A program made the translations under genes and the position numbers. Of a stretch of 64,000 bases of DNA, positions 11,300 to 22,400 are shown piece after piece. The DNA comes from Siphonodentalium dalli (Eukaryota; Mollusca; Scaphopoda; Gadilida; Siphonodentaliidae): NCBI GenBank assembly GCA_032622095.1, contig CP136061.1, forward strand, positions 42,849,797-42,913,796. The letters run 5' to 3'. Each line of letters opens with the position of its first letter. The stretch's first letter is position 1. Below the pieces are notes generated by a model, which did not search any database, was not told where the DNA came from, and was given only the letters and a program-made list of their open reading frames with translations.

Positions 11300-11905
11300 T
11301 TCATGACTAAATCCTTTAGCACGGGTTACAGGTCGTACCTTTAGTCTGATCATCGTAAAATTTGTCATGGATGTTAATAATGACATGTAGATGGGAATGA
11401 GTCATTTTGGGGGCATTCAGACAAAAAACATGGCCGCCAGCGGCCATCTTTCATTTCAAAATTCAATCCATTATCACCAGCTACATGTCGTACTGTTCGT
11501 CTGATCATCATGAAATTTGTCATGGATGTTAATATTGACAAGTAGATGGAACAAGTAATTTTGGGGTCATTCGGCCTAAAAACATGGCCGCCAGCAGCCA
11601 TCTTGGAATTTACTCTTTGTATGACTAAATCCTTTAGCCCCGGCTACGGTCGTCCCTTTAGTCTGATCATCATAGCATGTGTCATGGATGTTAATATTTA
11701 CATCTAGATGGGAACGAGTCATTTTGGGGTCAATCGGCCAAAAAACATGGCCACCATCAGCCATCTTAGATTTTACTCTTTGTATGACTAAATCCTTTAG
11801 CATGGGCTACAGGTCGTACCTTTAGTCTGATCATCATAAAATTTGTCAAGGGTGTTAATAATGACATGTAGATGGGAATGATTCATTTTGGGGTTATTCA
11901 GACAA
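11300..11905. repeat. ~155-164-bp tandem repeat, about 3.5 copies
   Basis: The landmark catggatgtt recurs at 11366, 11521 and 11683, with a diverged copy at 11847, giving spacings of 155, 162 and 164. Each unit carries tgactaaatcctttag, tagtctgatcatcat, acatgtagatgggaa, attttggggtca and acatggccgccagcagccat. The same family recurs in the same orientation at 20790-21060 and, heavily decayed, near 24960-25030. The open frames here are read-through of the unit. Confidence 0.88.
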
Positions 11906-12299
11906 CAAGAAATTCAATTAATTGAGGAAAAACACCAACTGTCCTGAGTGGTATTGATAAGCTATTTGAGGGGGGGGGTCTACCACTTCGCATTGCAAAA
12001 TAACATGAATGACACCAACAGCTTGAATGTGAGAATAACCCACCATATATGGTTGATATTCAACCAGGCTGTGCCTAAGTTTCTCAATTGATGACTGATG
12101 TACATATACACTACACACAAATAGTAATAACAATTAACGTTGTGATTTTGAAACTAACCATGCTAGAATATTGACGGTAAGGTGGTATTAACTACTACGA
12201 GCACTATTAATAATAATAGTACTATTCTTTTATAATATATGTGGGCATGATGTATGGAAATATTAAAGGACAAACCAATAGTTACAATACAATTATAAC
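11906..12299. other. No gene; short poly-G tract
   Basis: AT-rich sequence with a (g)9 run near 11975. The 71-codon minus-strand frame has no family resemblance. Confidence 0.4.
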
Positions 12300-12780
12300 T
12301 TTTTTTCTTAATTAAGCGCAAGAAGAGCTAATTGTGCTTAAGCACAATAAGGGATATTCCTTATTGCGCTTATAAGCTCAATACGGGAATAAGGGAATCT
12401 CTGTTGTGCTTAAGCGCAATAAGGGAATATTTAATTGCGCTTAAGCGCAATGAAGAATATTCAAATTGCGCTGATAAAGCCCAATAATGAATCTCTTAAT
12501 AAGGAATAATATATTATATATAGTACATAAACTCCTTATAATTCAGGTGGTGTAGTCCATCTCCATGGCACAATGGGTGGAACAAATATAGGATTATTCT
12601 ACTATTTGCAGAAGGGTGGTCTATTGAGAGAGATATTAATTGTGTTTAAGTGCAATGGGAAGTAATTGCGGTTAAGCGTAATAAGGAATGTCTTATTGCA
12701 TTCTCATTGGGCTTAAGCGCAATTAGAGATTCCTTAAGTTATTGCGGTTAATCGAAATTGTCTATTAAATGTCAATTTTG
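12300..12780. repeat. Cluster of the palindromic word gcgcttaagcgc
   Basis: Irregularly spaced copies and partial copies of ttgcgcttaagcgcaat, joined by aaggaat/gaatat spacers and occurring in both orientations because the word is its own reverse complement. Spacing is too variable for a strict minisatellite. Related clusters lie at 13430-13520, 14075-14150 and 14440-14610. Confidence 0.75.
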
Positions 12781-13412
12781 ATTCCCATAGAGATCATCAA
12801 TGATGTCTATGCGCAAAGGCACCTTGACAATCGTTATGTTTGAAGTGTCAAAAATAAAAGCAGCAAACGCCACCTGCTGGACAAAAAAGCATCAAAATTA
12901 CTACTGTCACAGTCAAAACACAGTGTAGCAACACAGTGCAGTGTACTAGCTAGGTTAACCATCACAAACAATGCTCTTGCCCTTGAGTTCAATTTCATCA
13001 GCATATAAGATCCCACTGCTGCCACCCAATGTATAAGCACGGCCATTCAATGTATGAACAGAATCATTCACCATTTTGATTATGTTTTTTTATTGTTTTT
13101 AAACAATTCCTACATATATATTAATAGCTGTGTGCAAGAATTCATTTAGTATAGAAAGGGTTAAACGGCTTCTGTCATTTTTTAACTTGACTTCTTTTTC
13201 GGTAGTATTTTTCAAAAATAATTTGAAATTAAACCTTCCCACCATCAAACCTATGAAACCATATGGATACACCATTGTTCATGTATGCATGTGTATAAGC
13301 ACCTTGACATGTGTAATATATGTCTGTCTCTATATGTAAGTTATATGTGTGTGTTAACACATGCATGTAATGGTGTATGTATTAGAGTGCACCTACACAT
13401 GTATGAATGGAA
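12781..13412. other. No supported gene
   Basis: Short open frames (12834-13046 minus and 13130-13339 plus) have no recognised motif. At 13290-13400 tgtgtatg-rich sequence gives spurious frames. Confidence 0.45.
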
Positions 13413-14626
13413 GGGTGTTTTCACATTTATTCCTTATTTGTGCTTAAGCACAACTATTTGGGTTTAAGCGCAGATATTTGGCCTTGAGCGTAAATATTTG
13501 TGCTTATCGCAAATAAAAATTCATATGCATTGATCCCCCCTTAATTAATTTTAAATGGCACAGTGCCTAAACACACCACTCAAGTCTATGTAGACCCACC
13601 ATATGAGTGAAGCAATCCCCCCCCCAGTAACTCATAATTCCCTTTTTTGAACATGGAAATGGTAAAGATCTAAATGATATGTCTGTTATAAAATATATTT
13701 TTGGGGGCAGGGATGCTGATATTAGATAGGGTTCCCCCTTCTTTCAAGTCAATAAGTACACCATATGAGAAAAGCAAGCCCCCCTCTCATTAACCCCTAA
13801 TTACCTTTTTATGGCCATGGAACTGGTATTATATCTGTGCATGAAATGTCCCTTTAATAAAATATACAAGCGCGCTGGGGGTAAGGCACCAATTACTGGG
13901 ACACCAGGAGCAGAGATGGTGATATGCATATGGAAATATGTTTTTCTTCAAATTTTGAGTTTATAGTAGACTACTACTATGCGATGAACTAATCATTCAT
14001 AATTGGAGGGGAGTAAGGGGGTGTCAAACGCTTAAATCATATACGCGTAACCTCAAATAAATTGTTAGATGTTTGTTTGCACTTGAGCGCAAATAATTTC
14101 TGCTTAAGCGCAAATATCTGCGCTTAAGTTTAAGCGCAAATCAATAATAAATGTGAAAAGGGCCTCCCATATGTATGTTCTTGGGTTTTCAGTGTATGGT
14201 ATTAGGCTTCAGAGTTCAGACAAAACAAAATCTCTGTATTTTGAAGGGCTTGAGACCTACTGCACCATAACCCATTAGAATATGTGATTGTTGTAATCAA
14301 ACACATGTGTTAATATGGTATGCATTACGCCTGCATTGAATTTTTTTTTCAGGAGCTGATCTTAATGCTCATGGGGAATTGATGGTATTTCCACATCAGC
14401 TGGTGTTGATGCTCATCCTTATGGAAGGCGCTTTTCATATAAATCATTTATGTGTGCTTAAACACAAATATTTGTGCGTAAATGATTTGCGCTTAAGCTC
14501 GAGTCATTTGTGCTTAAGTGCAAATGACAGAGGTTATTTGCACTCAAGCACAAATATTTACATTTAAGCGCAAATATTTGCACTTAAGTGCACATAAGGA
14601 ATAAATGTGAAAACGGCCTCCCATAC
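13413..14626. mobile_element. Inverted-repeat bounded segment with cttaag clusters
   Basis: The left boundary gtgttttcacatttattcctt (13412-13432) and right boundary aaggaataaatgtgaaaac (about 14596-14614) are inverted copies. An extra copy of the right-hand boundary, aataaatgtgaaaagggcct, lies at about 14146-14165. Just inside each boundary sit runs of atttgcgcttaagcgcaaat-type words. This looks like two overlapping or nested copies of a small nonautonomous element whose subterminal DNA is made of the palindromic word. No protein is encoded. Confidence 0.5.
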
Positions 14627-14960
14627 ATCCCCCGATGTTATGTAAGGGCATATATGCCAAACATTGACTGTTTTTGTATAATTGGACAGAGTTCACCTCT
14701 AATGTATCCTGTCATTTATTTGGAAAGGGGCGTGGACCTTGACCTGGGACTTTTATTTATTTGTTTTTGAATGAAGTTCATCTCACAATTTATGCGAGTG
14801 CACCTATCGTCCATATACAAAAATTTCCTCTCTGCATTTTCAAGGGCTTGAGACCTTCAATTAATCATATTACTAGTAATAGATTAATTGGCTGCATTAT
14901 AAAATTTTGTTATATTAATATTTCCTCTATGCGTTTTCTTGAGACTAGGAGGTATATAGT
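14627..14960. other. No supported gene
   Basis: Two open frames of 60-69 codons (14588-14770 and 14761-14970, plus) lack recognisable motifs or splice support. Confidence 0.4.
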
Positions 14961-14964
14961 TATT

Positions 14965-15310
14965 ATATGATCGGTCGATCGGTTTGCTTCATACCATTAT
15001 AATACACCATATGCATGCTGGTGAGCTGATACACCATTCTAATATGGTGTAATATACGATATGCGAGATCGGTCTACTATACACCATTATGATATATGAT
15101 AAGTCTGCCGGTCTACTGCACACCATTATAATATACACCATTTATTATAATATACAATATGTGGGTCGGTCTAATACACATCATTATAATATATATTACA
15201 AATTATAGTAGACTGACATGCATATCGTATATTATAGTGATGTAGAGTAGACCGACACAAGTGTTGTATATTATGATGGTGAATAGTAGACTGACATGTG
15301 CACCGTACCA
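14965..15310. repeat. Inverted minisatellite (cggtctactatacaccatta)
   Basis: From 14965 to about 15195 the unit cggtctactatacaccatta, tnatatac repeats in the forward sense. From about 15200 to 15310 its reverse complement (tatattatagtgatgtagag, tagaccgac) repeats instead. The whole can fold into a long imperfect hairpin. A single related unit lies at 16340-16415. Confidence 0.8.
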
Positions 15311-15499
15311 CTATAATCAAAGTAACTGAATTGAAAAATGGAGTGCTAACCCGGTAATGACGACAGTATTACTGGTTGTATACAGTATCAACAGAGGTAT
15401 CAAAATAACCACAGTAGTGGAGTTATGGTACCGTTCGCTTATGAAACCGCAGTTTATTAGGGATCGTCACACCGGCAAAAAGTTAAAGAAATCAATATG

Positions 15500-15725
15500 T
15501 CCATGCGGATCTTGTTAAAGATATGGTAAGCATTGCGGTGGATTTCACTGTTAAGATAGTCACATCCATTAAACCGCCATTAACAGAAATAATTTATTTT
15601 TGACAAATTTTGTTCTTATGCCAATCTTAAATATCAAGTAAATTGCGGCATGTTATTGTCATGTTAATAATTAATCTGTGTTATGTGAACAAACGCCAAG
15701 TTACGTAAACAAACAGTATGTAAAG
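15500..15725. repeat. Half-copy of the 8.2-kb fold-back family
   Basis: Shares with 8182-8375, in order, a cgcggtg/tgcggtg start, ctgttaagatagtc, cacatccattaa, tgacaaattttgttcttat, ttattgtcatgtt and gtgttatgtgaacaaa. Only one arm is present. Confidence 0.65.
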
Positions 15726-17784
15726 AGTATGCAATAAGCAAAACTCAACACTGAGGAGACCCCCCCCCCCCATTAATTAAACTTTTGTTAGAAATGCCAC
15801 CGGGTTGTATACATCATACCGGTATACATGTAGCTATCGATAATCTTCACATCTAAAGATTTCAGTGTTTAATGGGTCACCATGAATCACTCTTCTAAAT
15901 GAACACCACGATGTTGAGTGTTTTGCATATCGGTCACTATTTATGAGCTATATATAAACAAACGCTTGGCTCACAGAAAGTGTTTTGTTGATAATAACAC
16001 ATTCATATGATCATATATCCTATAGGCTATACTATTAGTATATTTTTGAGGTGATTTTCATAATTTGGTAACTTATTTATGAATTATAACCTACATGTAT
16101 AACGAAGGGCATCCATGCCTTCCAGTTTCCACAGATATATAAGGAGAATCACTGCATTTTATTTTCATGCTGGCGAATCCGGATTGCATGCATCGTGGTG
16201 CAACAGTGGTACATGCTGTGTTGAAGCGGTAACTTTACCAGGGTGTTGGAGGTCACCGCGGTATAATACTGCAGTATTGCCGGGGTACGTGGTTGTCAAC
16301 TACTTTTAGAATACATGTAGCTGGGCATCATATATATATATCATTATATTGTGCATAATATACCGGCACACGTATCATATATTATAATGGTGTAGACTAT
16401 AATAGACCGGGTGACGATTGCCTGTGCTTCAGCACTGTACCATTGCATCAGCTGATTGGTTGAGCCATGTGATGATGCGGCCTGAAAACAGGCTTCAGTG
16501 AAATGATTATGACTTCCCCTGGGTGCAGGCCAGAATCTTGCGCTATCCCTCAGAATTGATAATGAGTAAGTGTTGAGCAAATATTAATCGGTAAATTAAT
16601 TAAAATAAGCTAACAATTCACAATTTTCTTCTGAAAATTTACATTTTAATATTTCTCGACATAATTTTCACCAATAAAAACATATTTGTTGCATTGCAGA
16701 GTTAACCGTATCTGTAGATATGTTAATTATGATTCAAATGAATGTTGTTGAGCATATTTCAAGCAATTTAAATGAAATTTTTCTTCACACGATAACTAAA
16801 ATTTACAATTTTTAGGATTTTAACCTGCCTCATTTTGATCAGCAATTGTTGTGCACACTGATTGAACGTCTATAATCACTCGACAGGTCAAATTATGCCT
16901 TGACCATGCCAGAATCTGGCTAGAAATTGGACAAACAAAATTTTTTTGGTGTTGACAAAATTAACATGGGAATCTCCATAGACAACGGTAAAATTGCGAT
17001 AAAAACTAAAATAATGCGAAATGAAAGTCGTCATTCGCTAGCCTGGTGCAGAATAATATACGAGTCATGTTCTATAAGATATGTCGTTTTCATTCGATTA
17101 ATTAGTCTCGTAATTAACGGATCAATGACAATCAAAACATTCCACCGCAGACGAATTTCACTGCCGAAAGTTTATAATTGTCAACAACTCACCTTTCACA
17201 TATATAATGCGAAAGAAATCTAGAGTCATTAAAGATCCATAATATAAATACTCGTATATACGTAATTAAAACATGAATTACAGACAAAAGGATGAGATTT
17301 AACGATGAAATGCAATAGAATTTCCCCACATCAGTTGCACGGAAAACCCCCCTCAAATTCAAGCTGCCTGTGATTCTAAAAATAGAGCAACGTTACGTAG
17401 GGGATGCCGATAAAGGCAGATCGGTGATTGGTCGGAACTTTTGACAAAGATTTGACAAATTTTTGACAATCCGGACAGCGGGTTGGTCGACGCCACAGTG
17501 AAGATCGCGGAGAAGGGAGCGCAAGGGACCCACGCCAATCTTCTCTGTTGGGATTCCAATTGTTGGTTTATTAAAGATGCACATATGCTGAAGATACAGT
17601 CGCGCGCAAAACGCGATCCCGTACATGTAGGTCGTGTTTTGGCCCCAAGTGAATTAAAATGTCATTGAAATAATCGGTTTCTCCCCATAAACATCCATAT
17701 ATTCAAAATACATGTTTTTGGAGCAGAATTAGGTACCGGGTAGTCCATATTGGACGCCATCATGGAATTTAATTTTTTTGTTTA
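15726..17784. other. No supported gene; one repeat unit at 16340-16415
   Basis: Holds a poly-C run near 15763 and one diverged unit of the 14965-15310 minisatellite at 16340-16415. Several open frames of 60-98 codons occur (such as 16927-17223 plus and 17393-17626 minus). None shows a recognisable motif. The GC-richer patch 17380-17640 is open on both strands, and could be an old element or exon, but nothing identifies it. Confidence 0.45.
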
Positions 17785-17972
17785 ATTTTCAGACATATTT
17801 ATTAGTTATGTGGATGGAGTTATAATTAACCTCACATACTTATATTGGTTATGCGGATGGGGTTATCATTAAACCTCACATCCTTATATTGGTTATGTGG
17901 ATGGGGTTATCATTAATCCTCACATCCTTATATTTGTTATTTAGATGGAGTTATCATTATACCTCACATCAG
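17785..17972. repeat. 44-bp tandem repeat, about four copies
   Basis: Units with gttatgtggatggggttatc followed by attaacctcacatccttata start near 17805, 17848, 17892 and 17936, a 43-44-bp spacing. Outer units are more diverged than the inner ones. Confidence 0.88.
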
Positions 17973-18159
17973 TTGTGTTGGGGATTTTGGACCTTGACTT
18001 GGGACCTTGATTTTTGGTGAGTTTGAAGCCTGTTTACATTTCGAAATGTTGTCAATTTTGTATCGTCTGCAGCGGAACTCGGCATGTTGAAGCAAAGGTT
18101 ACAAGGCATTGCACCATTATGATTTTGGCATTGTTGAACAGAAGAGAAATACAGAATAC

Positions 18160-18890
18160 AAATCAGTATCAAATGATAAAATGTACATGTAACGAGTCTA
18201 TAATACAAATGAAAAACTTGGGGAGGGGTGGGCGATACGGGGAAATATGGGTTGATACCGATATAGATTTGAAGAGCGATAATGACCAATGTTGATATAT
18301 TATGCATCTCAACTCTATTGTTGCGACAAGGCTATAAAATAGAGGGGGTGTCAGAAACTTACTAGTAGTTATCTCTATATAGTGCCATAATAGTTATTTA
18401 TCGACTTCTATAGTGGTACAATGCAAATTAGAATCAAATTATAAAATATGTATCTAACACAACTATACCGATGAAAAGAAAAATAATAATTTGGGCTGGG
18501 ATTAGATGTTGGGTTGGTTATATGGAGTAAAAGGAGTTCATACGATGAACTGACATAAATTAGTAGAGCTATAGCGATCAATGTTGCCATGTAATGCATC
18601 GTGACTGTACTGTAGCGACACTTGTATAAATTTAGGGGGGGGGGTATGAAATTATCTCTATCTCTATACAAATGTAGATGGCACCAGAATTATATAGAGA
18701 GGAATAGCAATTGATATACGTATACGGCATAGTACACGTAATACCATACACATAAGTATTGATCACATGATAAAAATATGTACATAACTCGACTATACCG
18801 ATGAAAAAAGTAATAAATTGGACCAGGATTAGAGGTTGGGTTGGTTACATGTGGATAATTGGATATGCAGTTAATACGATAGATGAAAAC
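18160..18890. repeat. ~300-bp dispersed repeat, three diverged copies
   Basis: Copies begin near 18165, 18430 and 18755 with a caaatgataaaat(a)tgta-type start, then (ctaac)acaactataccgatgaaaa, a ttggg(c/a)gg/ttgggttggt stretch, an atacgat/gata block and gaccaatgttga. The third copy is interrupted near 18888, and its apparent remainder resumes at about 19335-19455 (ttgatacgatagaccgaaat, gaccaatgttga, gactgtactgtcgc). Confidence 0.6.
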
Positions 18891-19223
18891 AGACACCACT
18901 TTCTGATAAGATGGCCAGCCCTGAATGAAGTCAGAAATCGAACTTTACCACAGATTGAGGACGAATTGAGGGAGTGTCTTGCTGTCAACTACACCGACTT
19001 GTCTGAAGACTCCAAGATGGATGTCATACTAGATGTGTCCAATCTATCTGAAGATATTCATAACTCCAAAGACATCACCCAGCTGCAGTTCCATACTTCC
19101 AGGTTATGCTATGCGCTACATATCGATAGGTACAATAAGCTGTTACTTATGAAAGAGCAGAAGAATTCTATGAAACTACAACACAGTTCCCAGTCATATA
19201 CACAGCAACAAAATGTCAATTAG
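18890..19223 (+). CDS. Possible coding exon or captured coding fragment, unknown function
   Basis: An open frame runs through 18801-19223, but its first ~30 codons read repeat DNA. From about 18890 the composition changes to a balanced, protein-like sequence: RHHFLIRWPALNEVRNRT, PQIEDELRECLAVNY, LSEDSKMDVILDV and a Lys/Gln-rich C-terminus ending at a stop at 19221-19223. A candidate splice acceptor (gatgaaaacag) ends at about 18890, with a poor pyrimidine tract. The fragment appears inserted in the third copy of a local repeat, which suggests a retrocopy or captured exon rather than a host exon in place. I do not recognise the family. The charged, helix-like pattern could be a helical bundle domain. 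A chance open frame is still possible. Confidence 0.35.
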
Positions 19224-19499
19224 TATTTTTAGATCAACTACTGTATATAAACTCACTACATTGGAAGGTGATGATTATTTTAATACTCATATTGAGGTTG
19301 CTCGTACGCGGGCGTAGAGAAGAAGAAGTAAGTAAGTAAGATAGGGGTTGATACGATAGACCGAAATAAATTGACCGAAATAAATTTGTCGAGTGATAGT
19401 GACCAATGTTGACGTAAAAAGTAATGCGACTGTACTGTCGCACAATTATCAGGTAGAAATTGTCAAATATGTTCCCTGGTGTCCAATATGGAGCACATC

Positions 19500-19930
19500 A
19501 GAAAACATTCGCAGGGCCCTAAAATTTATTTAACACAGGATTTCCCATTCAAATCGATTTATGTCCATAAAACTCTTATTTTTCAAAATTTTAAGCTGAG
19601 ACTTGGTGTGTCTGCGTGAAATACTTATATATCCCTAAAATGACAGGTTCCAGCACGTAATTATGTTCTAGATGGCAGAAAGAAAAAATGTTCGATGATA
19701 AATTTTTAATATAGGATTTGCCATTCAAAACGATTTATGTCCATAAATTCGATGATAAATTTTAACATGGGATTGTCCCATTCAAATTTATTTATGTCGA
19801 TAAAACTGTTATTTTTCAAAATTTTAAGCTGAGAGTCGGTGTTTCTGCGTGGAATACTTATATATTCCTAAAACGACAGGGTTCAGCACGTAGTTATCTT
19901 TTAGATGGAAGAAATTGATTTTTTTCGATG
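19500..19930. repeat. ~235-bp tandem duplication
   Basis: The series ttcccattcaaat, atttatgtccataaaactct, tatttttcaaaattttaagc, tgcgtg(a/g)aatactta and cagcacgtaattat occurs at 19540-19680 and again at 19785-19920, about 234 bp apart, with a partial third start at 19715-19745. Confidence 0.8.
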
Positions 19931-20789
19931 AGAAAAATCCAGCGTAAACCAGCGTAAACAAATTTAACAATCATTTTCCCAAGTGTCGTTTTGGTCAAAA
20001 TATCGCTTTCTCGACGGGGAGATCTGATCCTAACAAAAGCTAAGATGTATTTAGATAGAATTATTGAGAGAATTTGACAGATTATAGTGCATTTTGAGAG
20101 AATTTTAGTGGAGAAAACGTTTGCTTCAAACATGCGAATTCAGCCAGTTGCAGACGAGCGCTGTCACTGTCAGAATCAGATTGACAACACATTGAACAAA
20201 TGCAGGCCTGAAACTCACCTTTTTGGGAGGTAAATCCAATAAATTAGATATCAAAACAATCTTCCCTAAGCACATTCAAAGATATCTCGCAAGTTTTTAA
20301 TATCTTAGGACACAGAAACAGTCAAAATGAATTAATTTAAATCAGCTTCCGAGACGAAGCGAGACATGTACATGTGTACGATTTGATTTTGAGTTGCCTT
20401 GTTCACAATGACGTCATTTGCGTTGCTTCCCAACCTTAACCCTTTCCACCTCAACGACATTTCAATTGGTTGAAATTAAAAAGTTCTCAAGTTCCAGCTC
20501 AACCTGAATCTAGTTACTCAATTGGTAGAAATACTTTAGCAGTAATTCTTAGTTTTATAAGTTATAACTCTAATTTTATTGATGATACGAGCTCAACATC
20601 ATAATATGTCACTGTTTATGGCGGTGTTATCCAAAGGTGTGCTTTGATAGTGATTATAATTTTATTTTGCGATCAAACGTCAGTGCAGCTCAGCAGAAAC
20701 GCATAGGCACTAGTTCAATTCAGCAGAAACGCATGAGTCCTACGATTATAGACACCCACTGGACGCGCTTCGCGCGTCGGTCAGTGGGT
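19931..20789. other. No gene; small repeats and a CG-rich hairpin
   Basis: A two-copy ttcagcagaaacgcat repeat lies at 20690-20735. At 20754-20790 cacccactg and cagtgggtg flank a cgcgcttcgcgcg core, forming a short hairpin with a TTCG apex. Confidence 0.55.
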
Positions 20790-21060
20790 GAAAAAACATG
20801 GCCGCCAGCGGTCATCTTTGATTTCAAAATTCAATGCATTAGCACGGGCTACATGTCGTACAGTTCGTCAGATCATCATGAAATTTGTCATGGATGTTAA
20901 TATTGACATGTAGATGGGAACGATTAATTTTGGGGTCAATCGGCCAAAAAACATGGCCACCAGCAGCCATCTTGGATTGTACTCTTTGTATGACTAAATC
21001 CTTTAGCACGGGCTACATGTCGTACCTTTAGTTTGATCATCATAAAATTTGTCATGGATC
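20790..21060. repeat. Second locus of the ~160-bp tandem repeat
   Basis: About 1.7 units of the family at 11300-11905, in the same orientation (acatggccgccagcggtcat, tttgtcatggatgtt, acatgtagatgggaacga, attttggggtcaatcggcca). Confidence 0.88.
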
Positions 21061-21789
21061 CGGCTTTTATATAACTATGCATGAATCTATAAATAAACGA
21101 CACGATGCAAGATACGATTTCACTACATTATACGTCCATTATAAGCCAATTATATAAAAATAAATTGCAAGTGTCCTCATTACCGGTTAATATGCATAAC
21201 CATCACATATGTAATCGCAATTTAATTGTCAACTAGACCGGGAATATCGGCTCATATATGTATCAAATGTTACGTGGGATATTGCTGAAGATCCTATAGT
21301 AGTCGTAGGAAATCATACAAAGTAACTAGCGCCTTAATGTGACACGAATTGGGCTGTAGAATAGCAATAGATAGTTTGTGAATCAGCTGAGAAATGGAAC
21401 CACTAAGAAGTGATCAGAAACCGAAAGTCGGCTAAGAAATGGAACATTTTGGAGTGAATTTACAGGCCATTTTATACAAGGAAGCGAGAATGCTGTTTGT
21501 GTGTACGTACAATTAGGGCTACCTGAGGAAGATTTTCCGACAGTTTCAATTTATTATACTGAATGGTTCGGAAGCAAAATGACTCGATAGTTCCCCATTG
21601 GATTGACATGGAAATACAGTTAAATGTCAGAAATAACGTATAAAGGTAATCATAAACCATATATCCACATGGCAATTTCACTACGGGGTTTCCAACGATT
21701 GGTTGAGAGGTCGGGAACTCACATTTTCGCCATTATTATCACTTTGCCGATCTTCTAAAAAACAATAAAAAATCGGAATCGCTGCGGAA
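21061..21789. other. No gene; inverted subterminal words
   Basis: Contains gaaatggaaccactaagaag near 21392 and ctaagaaatggaaca near 21434, inverted relatives of words at 10805-10840 and 11236-11260. The open frame at 21472-21681 minus has no recognisable family. Confidence 0.45.
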
Positions 21790-21857
21790 CCTAATCGAAA
21801 CGAAATGGCACATAAAACTGATAAGAAGTGATCTCATAGGAGCAGTTGAGCACCAGA
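21790..21857. repeat. Right end of the 11-kb inverted-repeat pair
   Basis: Inverted copy of 10783-10850 (cataaaactgataagaagtg, atctcataggagcagttgag, caccag). A gatata word abuts both outer ends (10777-10783 and about 21848-21853), a possible target-site duplication. Confidence 0.6.
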
Positions 21858-21905
21858 GATATAGACGTCACAAGTGTGCGAGCTGATAACGGTTTGCACG
21901 AGTTT

Positions 21906-21968
21906 GTTGTGGCGCGATGGTAAAACGAGAAACGGAAGTTCAAGTTTTACCTCGCGGCACGACAAGCG
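21906..21968. repeat. Imperfect GC-rich hairpin
   Basis: gttgtggcgcgatggtaaaac and gttttacctcgcggcacgac are imperfect inverted copies around a short AT-richer loop. It is probably another small fold-back remnant. Confidence 0.6.
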
Positions 21969-22214
21969 AGTGTAATAACGTTAACACGTTCACAAAACTG
22001 TGTGCATCTTGTAATATACTAACCTTTTGGTCGATATTGTTGTATTTAATTGAACAAACTTGTGTTTAGTGTAGACTATACCTCATAATTTAGTGAAGAA
22101 ATGTTATGTTACAGTTGACGTCGTCAATGACGTTGTTGACGTAATATTTTCTTATTGTTAAAAAACAATACACATGTTTATTGAACGTTTTGAAATCTTC
22201 TGCATTTTGCTGTG

Positions 22215-22400
22215 CAAAAATAAGACATTGCTGTCAGGGGGGGGGGGTCTGGAAAAAAATTGCACATATAGGGCCCAAAAAGTTTTTTCCCGACCTCGAG
22301 GGAACCACCACCCCATTTTTGCAACAAAAAAAAAATTCCTCCAAAATTTTGGGGACCCACCCCCCCGTTTCTCATGTTTTTATCAAAATTTCAGAGGTTT
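22215..22400. repeat. Poly-G tract and flank, inverted partner at 23830-23915
   Basis: Reads tgtcag, a run of about 11 G, tctggaaaaaaattgca and tatagggcc. The reverse complement of 23840-23915 gives the same order (a longer G run, tctgcaaaaaaattccgta, tatagggcc). The pair spans ~1.7 kb and could be the ends of a decayed element. Open frames across it on both strands are not supported. Confidence 0.5.

Noticed and set aside
17360-17668. GC-richer patch open on both strands as a gene
   Set aside because: No motif, start context or splice pair could be assigned. It was kept only as a remark in the region description.
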